NCBI GenBank assembly: GCA_949126835.1
Contig: OX421506.1
Span: 27,913,441 to 27,977,440 of the forward strand
Direction: 5' to 3'
Length of the DNA stretch: 64,000 bases
Origin: Anisus vortex
Lineage: Eukaryota; Mollusca; Gastropoda; Planorbidae
Shown: piece by piece, positions 22,875-33,757 of the stretch
Position numbering within the stretch: the stretch's first letter is position 1
Layout of the letters: every line of letters begins with the position of its first letter
Notes under the pieces: model-generated
Told to the model about the DNA's origin: nothing
Databases searched by the model: none
The model's input: the letters and a program-made list of their open reading frames with translations, nothing else
Made by a program: the position numbers and the translations under genes

Positions 22875-23000
22875 TGGGCGAGACCATAGATTCTCAATGG
22901 GGGGGGGGGAGGGGGTATCGCCCCCCAGGGGCGGTGAGAATGTCTAAGGGGCGTTGACATTCCCGGGGGCGATAGGTTGGCGGTGACGGGTCAGTGGGCG
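22875..23000. mobile_element. Fragment of a hAT-like non-autonomous element
   Basis: AGATTCTCAATGGGGG, then ATCGCCCCCCAGGGGCG, and GGGGCGATAGGTTGGCG form a G-rich terminal region of the kind seen in hAT MITEs that start with a TTCTCAA-type end. The other end was not found. The call rests on style only. Confidence 0.3.
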
Positions 23001-23299
23001 GTACGCAAGTAGGACCACTTTCAATAGTTTGAATACTAGTGCTTTTTAAATCATTAAAATACCAACATTTAGATGTGCCTTAGTATAATAAGGATAATCT
23101 TGAGCTTTAACAAATTATTAATCCACTATTTCACTATTTGACTACTGTGTGATTGTGACGTAAAAGTCATTTTAAGCTCCCAATGTACTTAACCTTGATC
23201 CATTACTAAATTTAGACTGTTTTCGAGAAAGACAGATATGTTTCATGTGGTGGGTGATTATAATATGGATGAAATGTGATATAGAACTTGATAGAATAC

Positions 23300-24800
23300 C
23301 ATTGCTGGTAAACAACTGCTATCACCCAACATGACATATGCTAAACAACTGCAATCACCCAACATGACATATGCTAAACAACTGATATCACCCTATAGGA
23401 CATATGCTAAACAACTCTGTTATCACCCAATAGGACATAGGTAAACAACTGCTATCACCCAACAGGACATATGCTCAACAACTGTTATCACCCAAAAGGA
23501 CATATGCTAAACAACTGTTATAACCCAATAAGACATAGGTAAACAACTGCTATCACCCAACCGGACATATGCTAAACATCTGTTATCACCCAATAGGACA
23601 TATGCTAAACAACTTCTATCACCCAACAGGACATATGCTAAACAACTGTTATCACCCAATAGGACATAGGTAAACAACTGCTATTACCCAACATTATATA
23701 TGCTAAACAACTGCTATCACCCAACAGGACATATGCTAAACATCTGTTATCACCCAATAGGACATAGGTAAACAACTGCTATCACCCAACAGAACATATG
23801 CTAAACAACTTCTATCACCCAACAGGACATATGCTAAACAACTGTTATCACCCAATAGGACATAGGTAAACAACTGCTATTACCAAACATTATATATGCT
23901 AAACAACTGCTATCACCCAACAGGACATATGCTAAACAACTGTTATCACACAATAGGACATAGGTAAACAACTGCTATCACCCAACATTATATATGCTAA
24001 ACAACTGCTATCACCCAACATTACATATGCTAAACAACTGCTATCACCCAACATTACAAATGCTTAACAACTTCTATCACCCAACATTACATATGTTAAA
24101 CAACCGCTATCAGCCAATAGGACATATTATGCTAAACAACTGCTATAACCCAACAGGACATATGTTAAACAAATGTTATCACCCAATAGGACATAGGTAA
24201 ACAACTGCTATCACCCAATAGGACATATGCTAAACAACTGCTATCACCCAACAGGACATATGCTAAACAACTGTTATCACCCAATAGGACATAGGTAAAA
24301 AACTGCTATCACCCAACAGGACATATGCTAAACAACTGTTATCACCCAATAGGACATATTATGCTAAACAACTGCTATCACCCAACAAGACATATGCTAA
24401 ACAACTGTTATCACTCAATAGGACATAGGTAAACAACTGCTATCACCCAACAGGACATATGCTAAACAACTGTTATCACCCAATAGGACATAGGTAAACA
24501 ACTGCTATCACCCAACATTACATATGCTAAGCAACTGCTATCACCCAACATTACATATACTAAACAACTGCTATCACCCAATAGGACATATGTAAACATC
24601 TGCTATCACCCAATATGACATATGCTAAACAATTGCTATCACCCAACATTGCATATGCTAAACAACTGTTATCGCCCAATAGGACATAGGTAAACAACTG
24701 CTATCACCCAACATTACATATGCTAAACAACTGCTATCACCCAACATTACATATGCTAAACAACTGCTAATACCCAATAGGACATATGCTAAACAACTGT
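23300..24800. repeat. 33-bp minisatellite, about 45 copies
   Basis: Unit ACATATGCTAAACAACTGCT + ATCACCCAACAGG, with a 32-bp variant lacking one base (ACATAGGTAAACAACTG) and an ACATTA variant. Variant types alternate in a pattern that suggests larger duplicated blocks. The array resumes at 25805-25960 after about 1 kb of other sequence. Open frames inside it are periodicity artefacts. Confidence 0.93.
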
Positions 24801-25805
24801 AGATATTGGCTTTCCCTATAATAACTATTAGATGAATCATTTAATTGATTTTATATTATACAAGCTACATTGCCCGGCGTTGCCCGGGTGAAAAAAAAAA
24901 GGACTGTCTGTGGTGCAGATAACAAATTTATACACTACACTTACTGAATACTTTTAGGAAAGTAAATAAATATTGTAATAGGGTAAAAAAAATAGTCAAA
25001 TATTCTTATTTAACAAAATCTATATTGCCCATAGATTTACAATGTCTTTTGTTTTTAAAAGTTTGAAAAATTAATTGTCGAAAAAAAAAAGTATAGTCTA
25101 ACTGGAGAATCGAACCCTGGTCGCCCGTATAGCAGTCCACTACGTTTACCACTGAGCTATGGAAGACACATGTCCGATGTGAAAAATTATTAGACGGTAT
25201 ATTGGGCTAGGCCTAGATAGGTCAGTGACACACGTGTTTTCAAATTGACCAATGGGGATCCTCGCGGGGCTTAACACTGTCTTTTTATATATATAGATTA
25301 AAACGTTTGCATTGTATTGCATTAATTATTTAGTATTAATTGTTGAGAATTATATAGGTCAGTGGACCCAACATATTTTAGGAAATCTTTTATGAAAAAA
25401 GATAGTGTTTTTTCTAAGAAGATAAAAAGGAAAAGTCGTCTGCTGGGCTAAAAGAAGAAGCTCTAGTCCTTCTAGTTAAATGGACTGATACGAATATAAT
25501 TCCTTTAAAGAACATTGAGTAAAAGCATAATTGTATGTACTTAGTATTTTAAAATCATCAAAGAACATATCTATTCATATCTGCTGTGTTTGTGTTGAAG
25601 TAAATAAAATATTGAAGTAAGTGGAAAGAACATTGTTACTTCTAACTTCGTCATATCAAGTTTATACGTTTATATATATTATATTATATGAATACCGACT
25701 CGCAAGTTGTGAGGTCAACTGAATAATAATGATACCAGAAATAAATGTTAAGATGTCCATAGAACGCTACCAATAATAATACTATAAAATAATATAGACA
25801 CTAAC
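24800..25805 (-). other. Fossil copy of the intron that splits exon B, inside the 33-bp array
   Basis: Leaving out an insertion at about 24858-25296, this stretch matches 43330-43850, the intron inside exon B. Shared blocks include AAACGTTTGCATT, TGTGTTTGTGTTGA + TAAATAAAATATTG, and AAATGTTAAGATG. Where the exon halves should stand on either side, only 33-bp satellite is present. This suggests a third, destroyed B-type exon. Confidence 0.5.
24858..25296 (-). mobile_element. Second SINE type, tRNA head with CCCGGGCAACGCCGGGC tail
   Basis: On the minus strand a tRNA-like head (box A TAGCTCAGTGGTA near 25148-25160, box B GGTTCGATTC near 25107-25116) is followed by an AT-rich body and a tail CACCCGGGCAACGCCGGGCA at about 24868-24890. 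The stretch is absent from the matching sequence at 43360-43390, confirming an insertion. The acceptor stem does not pair, so this is not a tRNA gene. Confidence 0.65.
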
Positions 25806-25960
25806 AATGACTTATGCTAAACAACTGCTATGGCCCAACATGACATATGCTAAACAATTGCTATCACTCAACATGACATATGCTAAACAACTGCTATCAC
25901 CCAACATGACATATGCTAAACAACTGCTATCACCCAATAGGACATATGCTAAACAACAGG
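25805..25960. repeat. 33-bp minisatellite, second block
   Basis: Four to five copies of the same unit as 23300-24800, starting exactly where homology to the exon-B intron ends. Confidence 0.9.
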
Positions 25961-26386
25961 ACAATGAGAAGTAGGAAGAATCGCACTTAATATGAGAAAA
26001 AGGTCTATCTACACCTGGGATATTTTTATCTAGATGGGGGGGGGGGGCAGGTGGCCATAGTCGTTGTGGCTAAACTCTGGTTTAACTGCCCCACGGAATT
26101 TTTCTAAGTCCCTACTTTAAAGATCTTTTTGTCCTGAATACGAAAATCGAGGTTTTATTGAACGGTTCCATTTCTGAGATTTAAACACAAAAATTAAAAT
26201 GTAAAAAAAAGAGATTTTTTTTTTTTTAAATATTGCCTCCCTTTGAAATTGTGTGTTGTAAATTTAACATCAGTTATCTCCCTTTAAAACGGTGTGTTTT
26301 AAATTTAACATGAGTTACCTACTTTGGAAATTATGTTTTAGAGATAAAAAGTTTGTTATGTCCCTTGGGTTTATTTATTAAAATTT

Positions 26387-26749
26387 GTGGAAAATGTTTA
26401 TTTATTTGATTTCACAATGCCATATCGCACGGGCTGTCCGTGCGATACACTGCCGATAGGCCGAAACGCGGACAGCCCGTGCTATAACAACGGTCAAGGT
26501 AAGATACGGTCTGTACCGGTCAATTTTGCTAAAACAATGGAGGTTACAGTTGATAGAGTTTCTATTGTTTCCATTAACGATATTAACGTATGTTCAGACT
26601 GCCGGTGGAGCTACGGTAAATTTAGAGACATGTTAAAGGACGAGGACCGCCTCCTTAGATTTTTATACAGCCATAAAATGATTCCTGAAAGTAAGCTTTG
26701 TCAAAAATGTAGTTCCCCCATGAATTTGAACAATGGACAGGTAATGTGA
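26387..26749 (+). pseudogene. N-terminal piece of an ISXO2/Merlin-type transposase
   Basis: The frame carries DEDRLLRFLYSHKMIPESK followed by LCQKCSSPMNL. A short helical lead and a CxxC zinc-ribbon half of this kind open ISXO2-like transposases, used by Merlin DNA transposons in animals. The frame ends at 26749, where AACAATGGACAG is followed by GTAATG, a possible splice donor. The rest of the zinc ribbon and the catalytic domain are not seen. The start is uncertain because the first 40 residues (with TGCPCDTLP) lie over two hairpins. Confidence 0.45.
26424..26482. repeat. Overlapping hairpins: GCACGGGCTGTCCG and its inverse
   Basis: GCACGGGCTGTCCG (26427-26440) is repeated inverted at 26469-26482 (14 of 14). 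The first arm is itself part of a smaller stem, ATCGCACGG / CCGTGCGAT around a GCTGT loop (26424-26446). Two alternative stems therefore compete for the same bases. Confidence 0.75.
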
Positions 26750-26821
26750 CGTAATACTGTCACGGCGGCCACCGGCAGTCGAATAAATGTGCTCGTCGTT
26801 GTTTGTGTTATAATATGTCAT

Positions 26822-27620
26822 CCTTCCATCCTCAAGGGACGATGGCGCAGTCTCCTTTCTCTCTGCCTCTCGCCTTTCTCCTGGCTAGTTTCTCTTCGCT
26901 TCTTTCTGTGAGGGTGGCTTCTGCAGCTTGAGTGCCCTCGCGCACCTTGGACCGCCAGGAGGTGCGTTCCTCAGTATGGCTCCCCCACGTGTTGGGCCCA
27001 ATGCGTGCCAGTAATAAGTCTTTCTTGCAGTCGTCTTTGAACCGCAGGCAAGGGCGACCCCTCTTTCTTGTACCGGCTGCCAGCTCTCCATACAGTAGGG
27101 CTCTTGGGATGCGCTCCGCACCCATCCTGTGGACATGACCTATCCATCGCAGGCGCCTCTCACTCAGGATTGAGTTTATGCTCAGCATATGGCTTCTCCT
27201 GAGCACCTCCACATTTGTGACTCTTTCCTGCCATTTGATGTGGAGTATCCTGCGCAGGCATCGCAGGTGAAAGCTATTAATCTGCTTAATTTGCTAAGCG
27301 TATGTAGCCCAGGTCTCGCTTCCGTAGAGAAGTGTGCTTAGCACACAGGCCTGGTTGACAGAGATTTTTGTCCTATCAGTGAGTTGAGCATTATCCCATA
27401 CTCTTTGGTTGAGCCTTGCCATTAAAGATACTGCCTTGCCGAATCTGGTTTGTATTTCTTTTTCCAGGGACAGTGAGCTTGAAATGTTGCTGCCAAGGTA
27501 TGTGTAGTCCTCGACAACATCCAGAGTGTTTCCCTCAATTGAGATTGCTGGGAGGCATTCTGTACCTTGCCTCATAATGTTGGTCTTTTTTAGGCTTATT
27601 GTTAGGCCTAATTCACAATT
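26822..27620 (-). pseudogene. LINE reverse transcriptase C-terminal part (family gamma)
   Basis: On the minus strand, from 27575, the frame reads EDYTYLGSNISSSLSLEKEI, then RFGKAVSLMARLNQRVWDN and LSTLLYGSETW. A TAG at 27294 follows, then 27212-26832 reads RRLRWIGHVHRMGAERIP and RGRPCLRFKDDCKKDLLLA. This is the well-known C-terminal region of an animal LINE family (YLGS... LYGSETW ... RRLRWIGH ... GRP.LR.KD). The zinc-finger end is missing here but a plus-strand copy is seen at 59690-59870. Another decayed copy lies at 55800-56240. Confidence 0.75.
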
Positions 27621-27713
27621 TGTTTATGTTTTTTCATATGAAATACGGTAAGAATATTTTTATTTTTATTTATACATTTCGTGCTATTTCGACCCTTTTC
27701 TCTTTTCGGTATC

Positions 27714-27961
27714 GGTTCTAAGAAATTCCGACTGAAAATTTTAGTACGCGGAGATATTGATAAGTGTTCTAAGAAGCGCGGCAGACATCGTGTTTCATGG
27801 CTGTGTTACGTCACAAACCTATTGTAAACACAATGCAAAGTAATTTTTTTTTTGGCTGAAAAAATTTTTTTTTTTTCATTTTCAATAGTCTGCCGCTCTT
27901 CCTAATAAACTTATCAATAGCTCCACTTGAAAAAAGTTTCAGTTGGAATTTGTTAGAACTC
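27714..27961. mobile_element. MITE-like element with about 72-bp imperfect terminal inverted repeats
   Basis: 27714-27786 and 27888-27961 are inverted copies: GGTTCTAAGAAATTCCGACT against GAGTTCTAACAAATTCCAAC, then GATATTGATAAGTGTTCTAA and GCGGCAGAC in both arms. The centre (about 100 bp) is T-rich with a TTACGTCAC. No clear target duplication was found. Confidence 0.6.
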
Positions 27962-27974
27962 TACTTTTCGTGGG

Positions 27975-28700
27975 TCAGGAGTATCGAAGTCTTACCCTAG
28001 ACTGGACGAACCCATTGGTAATCGCCAACTTGCCTGGACAAGGTGTTCTTAGAGACCACATGTGACGTCGCCCCGGCAACTGTGTTTCTATTGGCCTGGT
28101 GAAATAGACTGACCGAAACCGGATTTCGGCGTAGTTTTTTTCGACTGTGACTTTGGAGTCTACGTCACACATTTTAACACGTTTGTTGTGACATACACCA
28201 TTATTCTTTTTTTCTGCCGACCGGACTAAACTGCTGCATGCGACCTCTGTATATACTCTTGGATATACGTATATCGATATTCGTTTTTTATGAGGATTTA
28301 TTGTACAATAAATTATATCATTCAAAACTGTGTAAATCTCGCCAGTTTGATTATTTTGTTTAAAACTATTTTGTGCACTTAGTTGTCGTGAGATCAATAC
28401 TAGTGTGAATATTATACCTCTGGGTGTGTATATATAATTACACGAGACACGAGACATAAGGACAGAACCACTGCCTGGAATACTCACGCTCCAGTGGGCG
28501 CACGACAACTTGTGCACGCTGATGGCCACACCATCCCATGTCACAACGTCACAGAAACCACGGGAACAGAGAATTTATATATTATCTTTATATACTTTAC
28601 ATTGTTTGTTTACAAATTACAGACGAATAGACTAGGCCAGAATAAAGTCGAACAAAGCTCCTCGCAACCGGTTTAATCTTGATAAACTAAAAGATCCGGA
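27975..28700. other. No gene called; one open minus-strand frame of 189 codons without known motifs
   Basis: A minus-strand frame (28544-27975) stays open but has no motif I recognise, no clear start context and a low-complexity middle. It may be a piece of an unidentified element. GACGTC/TACGTCAC motifs near 28060 and 28160 could be CRE-like sites, but no gene is tied to them. Confidence 0.3.
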
Positions 28701-29800
28701 AGTGGCAGAGATATTTCAGCCCCAAGTAGGTGGAAAGGTTACAGCACTGGACCCGATCAACCAAAATATAGGTATCTTAGCAAATAACTTAAAAGAAGAA
28801 AACGTTTCAACTGCAAAAGCAAGAAACAACCATGGCTTACTAACAAGATACTTGATCTATGCAATAAAAAAGAGCCTTAAAAAAAGATAAATATTCCAAC
28901 CAGGTAGCGGCAGATAAGTACAGCCCATTAAATACAAGGATCAGGAACGAGATGAAACAGGCTAAAGAAGACTGGATCGATAATTATCAATGACGCACAG
29001 TGGTGGAAAGTATAGTAGCCGATAATAGTAAGAAAGCATAAGAAACATCACAAAAATACAGCAGAAGCCAGCTTCAATAATCGAGGATAACACATCAGTA
29101 CTTGGACGTTGGACGAAATACTGCACCAAACTGTACAAGTTCGACCCTGATACCAACATACTACAGAAAAAACAGGAAACAGAATTCAACGAATTACCAG
29201 GGCTGCTGAGTGACGTTGAAGAAGCAGTGTGAAGTTTAAAGGGGGACAAGTCTCCTGCAATTGACAACTGCTAACTATTGAAACATGGGGGGTGTAGCGG
29301 TAACCACAACACTTACAACAATCTGCCAGAAGATATGGGAAAATAAAAAAAAAGACCTTAAGAATGGACACAGTCACTCTTTATACCACTGTTGAAGAAT
29401 GGCAATATAAAACAATGCCAGAATTACAGGACAATCAGTCTCACCAGCCACACTAGCATGGTAATGCTAATAGTTCTCATAAAGAGACTTGATTCAGTGG
29501 CTGAGGAATTACTGGGAGAAGAACATGGCAGGTTTCAGACAAAGCATAAGCACACTTGAGCAGATCTTCAGCTGTCGCTAGCTCATAGACAAACACATAC
29601 AACACCAACGTGAACTCCATCATAACTTTATAGACTTCAAGAAAGACTTTGACCGTGTATGGCACGAGGGACTATAGCGAGGGATGAGAAGCTACAACAT
29701 TGAAGAAGGCTTATACTGGTGATCGAAGAACCCTAAAATGAGGCGAGCAGTGCAGTTTAACTCAATGGTTTTATAGAGGACTTCCTCAAGATGTCAATTG
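28700..29800 (+). pseudogene. Decayed LINE, linker and N-terminal RT
   Basis: Order of recognisable pieces: KQAKEDWIDNYQ near 28960, a block matching 10230-10600, LKKQCEV near 29220, then KNGNIKQCQNYRTISLTSHT near 29395-29460, LIKRLDSVAEELLGEEH near 29480-29525, and DFKKDFDRVWHEG near 29630-29670. That is the RT motif 1-3 region with the PKKGN..CQNYRTISL signature. It has many stops and frameshifts. Confidence 0.6.
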
Positions 29801-29809
29801 GCTGTATTT

Positions 29810-30452
29810 CTGGAAAAAAAAGTCCGGTAGAGGGCGCCACGGTCGTCAGGTATAGAACGATAAAAACATTCGTTTTATGAACACATTTCGGAGCGACTTA
29901 TTTAATTCACCTTTAATAAAAATGTTAGCAAAAATATGCTAAAAATAGTGCAAGAACAGGAGATCGTATTTCAATGCAAGTTTTGCTTTAAAATTCTATA
30001 TTACATTAAAAAAAATTTAATTGATACTTCTGACTTGCACTTGCCTAAATTTTAACACTTGAGTTGTAGTAAGCCGTATATTTGCGCGTATATTATTAAT
30101 ATTTTACTTCAGTCCATAAGTCAGTGACAATTTAATGTAGTTGTATTTATAAAAGTTACTCTCATGACTAGATCTATAAAGTGTTGTAAGTTAATTTGAA
30201 AGTTTGACAGTTGTTGTCAAGGGGGAAAAGGTGAGAGGGGGTAGTCCTAAACAACAAAAATTGCTTGTTGACTTTATATTATTGGGCGTATCAGGATCCT
30301 TTATTGTAACAATATTTTTGTTTTGTTAACAGCGTATTTTATAGGTCTGGGTATTTGCTTTTTTCCCTAAGGTTAAACAATAGTATTGTAAGGATAAAGT
30401 CAAACATTTTAATGCCCCCTCCCCCACCAACTTCCCCTAATGACGTATTAAC
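29810..30452. other. No gene seen upstream of the Gmr1-like element
   Basis: AT-rich sequence with no recognised feature. The last four bases (30453-30456, ATAA) are the target duplication of the LTR element. Confidence 0.45.
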
Positions 30453-30456
30453 ATAA

Positions 30457-31125
30457 TGTCATGTATATTGTTTTTCCAAGAATTGGAACACGCAATGTTT
30501 ATTCTTTTCTCTCTCTCTTTTCTCACTACACACAATATTAGGACGTTTAGTAGGAAAACGAAAGATTCTAGGTAATGTTGGGATTCTGTGTTGATCTCAA
30601 ATTCTCAGGGTCTGGGAACGACTCATTATTTAATAGGGGAAGTTTCTATCGTTTTTGTTATGAGTTTTGTAATGATACCATGATTTTCACCCCTACTGGT
30701 AATGGGTCTGTCCCTTGCACCACTCGGATAGTATTTAATGATTTGTTTTGTCTGAAAGACAGAGAGTTTCAAAATATGTTCCTTTGAGAACGTTTGTGTT
30801 TGCACTATTTTATTCTAACTGTAGATATATTGTATATATTGAACATATCACCTGAAATAAACTATCAACAACAGTTACACTGAAGCTTCCTTGTCAAGTT
30901 ACTATTCTATTGTGTTGTATACATTACTATAAGATTTATCTACTACTCTAATGTCCAAGAAAGGAAATGCTGGAATACAAATACTGAGTTTGTGCCCAGG
31001 ACTATAAGAAGAGTTCGTGTAATACTGAAACATAAATACTAATAATTAAAGTCTCCCCTAGGACTAACGAGAATTATCAGCAAGATCTACACAGCTCTGG
31101 CCACAAGGGGATTGTGGACGTAACA
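30457..31125 (+). repeat. 5' LTR of the Gmr1-like element
   Basis: 669 bp, TGTCATG...CGTAACA. It matches 37943-38611 with few differences (for example TGTCATG/TGTCCTG). The open frame at 30575-30787 lies wholly in the LTR and recurs in the other LTR, so it is not a gene. Confidence 0.93.
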
Positions 31126-31300
31126 AAATTTGGTGGTCTCGCCCGGTATATTTGAGTTCTACTTTTCCTGACCTAGGATTGACAAAATTTGGTGGTCTCG
31201 ATCGGTATATTTGAGTTCTACTTTTCCTGATCTAGGATTGGAAAAAATTTGTTGATCTCCTCTGGAAAATTTGAGTTATATTTTTCCTGACCTAGAAATA
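31124..31300 (+). repeat. Leader with three tandem copies of the presumed primer-site region
   Basis: Directly after the 5' LTR a 59-60-bp unit beginning AAATTTGGTGGTCTCG occurs three times (starting near 31124, 31183 and 31243), the third more diverged. The first copy begins at the normal place for a primer-binding site (TGG at 31131). I could not match it to a particular tRNA. Confidence 0.7.
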
Positions 31301-31544
31301 TTTTGTGACATTAGTAGTACCGAGAGCGGCATATTTGTGTTTCGTTTTCTAAGACTGTGAAACTATTCTTTTTAAAAAGAGGAGAGAACTGGTTTGCGTA
31401 TTTATTCCTTGGGAAGTGTGAAGATTCCACGAAGTGTGTAATATTATATTGTGCAAATTTCTGGACAAATCGTAAGTTGGAACTTTATATTTTATTATAC
31501 AATATATACTACTCTACTATCACAAATATTTCGAACGCTATACT

Positions 31545-33477
31545 ATGGCTTAGAATATATCAAGTGAGGAACTTAATGCCATGTCATTTGCTGAACTAAA
31601 AGAATTAGCTGAGTCCTTTGGGATTGAGGCAGGACAGGCAAGACCTAATCGTAATCGTTTGATCAAAGAAATTATGACATGTTTGAACGGGCAGAATGCC
31701 ATGAACACTGGTAATGTAGTTGAAGTGGGACAGAACGATATCAATGAAGGTTATGTAGCTCCCAGTGGGGGCGAGGTAATTGCCCACGGAGACGAGGTAA
31801 GAAATATGTCATCTAGATCATCAAACAATGATGAAGATGAAGGGTTGAGTGAAAACCTAAAATTCCAATTAGCTATGAAGAGAATGGAATTGGAAAGAAT
31901 GAGGATAGAAACTGAAAGGGAAAATGAAAGAATTAGGATAGAAACTGAAAGGGAAATTGAAAGAATTAGGATTGAAAGCAGAGAAAGGATAGAGATGGCA
32001 CGCATGAACAGACCTGACCATCGTAGGGACAGCAATGGTATGGATATTAGCGCAATGAAGCAACACTTGCCTATATTCAGAGAAGAAGATGTTCAAGATT
32101 TCTTTTTGCTTTTTTAGAGGATAGCTGTAGATTATCAGTTCCCTGATGATAAGATGGCTTTATTGTTAAGGTCAACTCTCAACAAAGGAAAAGCATTGGA
32201 CGTAGTGTTGAGTTTAACACCCGAGGAAATAAATGACTATGAAGTGATCAAAGATAGGGTGCTAAAAAGTTATTCCCTGACACCAGAAAAATATAGAAAG
32301 CTATTTAGAGACAGAAAGAAGGCATATGATCAAACTCATGTAGACTTTTTGAGACAAAAGGAGAAAATGTTAGAACAGTGGCTAAGGTCACAGAATGTAA
32401 GTGAGTTTGATAAACTCAAGAACCTAATATTGTTTGAGGAATTCAATGATTGTATTCGAGTGGATATTAAAACTCACATCTCAGACCAAGGGGTTGAAGA
32501 TGTGCATGAAGCTGCTAGATTGGCAGATAACTATGCCATAATTCACGCCAGCATAAAGCCATATTATGCTGACAAACCCAAAGTGCACAAACCAGAGCCC
32601 AAGGAGGCTAGTAAACCAAAAGAGACAAGTGAAAACAATAATAAGAACAGTGGTGTAAATAATAATAGTAACTTAGTTCATTTCAGGAAGCAGACAGATG
32701 TAAATAAAGCAAAGGTGGTATGTTTCAATTGCAAGAAAGAGGGCCACATGAAGAAAGATTGTTGGATCCTTACCAAGAAGCAAGGTGCTATTCTACACTG
32801 TGCCAGAGTGCAGAAAGACAACAAGCAGACAGAAGAAGTGTGCAACACAGGGTCAAGAAACTCAAAAGAAATGCGGCCGGCATCGCCCATAGTTGTGGAG
32901 TCGATGGTTTTTGAGAACAGCCTGTCGAAGATAAAAAAGAATAGCTGTACTCAATCTATTATGCTTTCAGAAGGCCGTGAGGAACAGATGGTTCCTGAAG
33001 TCCCGGAAGAGGACGACCTATCCGATTTTCGACCCTTTGTCTACGAGGGGACAGTGTCGACAGAAGTCGATGTACTCAGCAAGAAGAAAATACAGATATT
33101 ACGTGACACGGGTTCTGCTGTCAGCGTGATCCTGGAGGGCAGTGTGCCGTTAACAGATGCCACCAGTACCGGTGAGTCTGTTGTGCTGAGAGGTGCTAGT
33201 ATGGAGGCTGTGGAAGCTCCACTGCACAGAATAAAACTCGAGTCGGATATTTTTACAGGTAACATCGTAGTGGGAGTGTGGCGCGCACTACCCGTCAAAG
33301 GCGTTTCCATGATATTAGGAAATGACATTATGGGCGGCAGAGTCACTGTCGAGCCCATGGTTAAAGTGTTGGAGACAAAGATGGCGGAGGACAAAAACCT
33401 ACGTCCTGCCAATGAACGCCCAACATGTGCACTGACAAGAGCAATGCAGAAAAAGAAGTCGGTAAAGACTCCTGCTA
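31545..33477 (+). pseudogene. gag-pro: Gag and protease part of the Gmr1-like polyprotein, two TAG stops
   Basis: Gag core motifs: MSFAELKELAESFGIEAGQA, an ERIRIETERE coiled coil, DKMALLLRSTL, PEKYRKLFRD, DFLRQKEKMLEQWLRS, and one CCHC knuckle CFNCKKEGHMKKDC. An aspartic protease follows with LRDTGSAVSVIL (catalytic DTG at 33105-33113) and SMILGNDIM. The likely ATG is at 31545, where codon 3 is TAG; the frame restarts at the ATG at 31581. A second TAG (32115-32117) falls where the related Gag at 7122-8393 has Glu. Both lesions are in the same frame. Downstream the frame runs into the SINE at 33478. Confidence 0.88.
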
Positions 33478-33756
33478 TGGGGCACGGTAGCCGAGCGGCA
33501 GCGCGTTCGACTGGCGATCCGAGGGTCCTGGGTTCAAATCCTGGTGAAGCCGGGATTTTTTCCCAGGACTTGAGGGTGTCCCTGAGTCTACCCAGCTCTG
33601 ATGGGTACCTGACATTAGTTGGGGTAAAGTAAAGGCGGCTGGGCATTGTGCTGGCCCCACATCCCCTAGTATGCCGTGGCCACAGAAACTGGTGAACGCT
33701 GCTTCACCGGCCCTATGATCACTTTGGTCCGAAGGGTACTTTACTTTTTTATTTTT
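33478..33756 (+). mobile_element. tRNA-derived SINE inserted in the retrotransposon, with 14-bp target duplication
   Basis: AAAGACTCCTGCTA stands at 33464-33477 and again at 33757-33770. Between them is a 279-bp SINE: tRNA-like head with box A TAGCCGAGCGG and box B GGTTCAAATCC (33488-33545), a body, and the tail GGTCCGAAGGGTACTTTACT followed by T-rich sequence. The most complete copy of this family in the window. Other copies are at 12311, 20500, 22045 and 54298. Removing the insert plus one duplication restores the reading frame phase on paper, showing it struck an open gag-pol frame. Confidence 0.93.
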
Positions 33757-33757
33757 A

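Noticed and set aside
23300..24800. Regular direct repeats of 33 bp, CRISPR-like at first sight
   Set aside because: There are no unique spacers; units abut directly. It is a minisatellite in an animal genome.
25095..25175. tRNA gene on the minus strand
   Set aside because: Good A and B boxes, but the ends do not form an acceptor stem and an AT-rich SINE body with a CCGGGCAACGCC tail follows.
27975..28544. 189-codon minus-strand frame as a host gene
   Set aside because: No domain, no start or splice context, and no repeat-independent support; left as unassigned.
30575..30787. 70-codon frame, also at 38061-38273, as a conserved gene
   Set aside because: The two copies are the two LTRs of one element; the conservation reflects LTR identity.
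33480..33560. tRNA gene
   Set aside because: A and B boxes are present but the acceptor stem does not pair and the sequence continues as a SINE flanked by a 14-bp target duplication.
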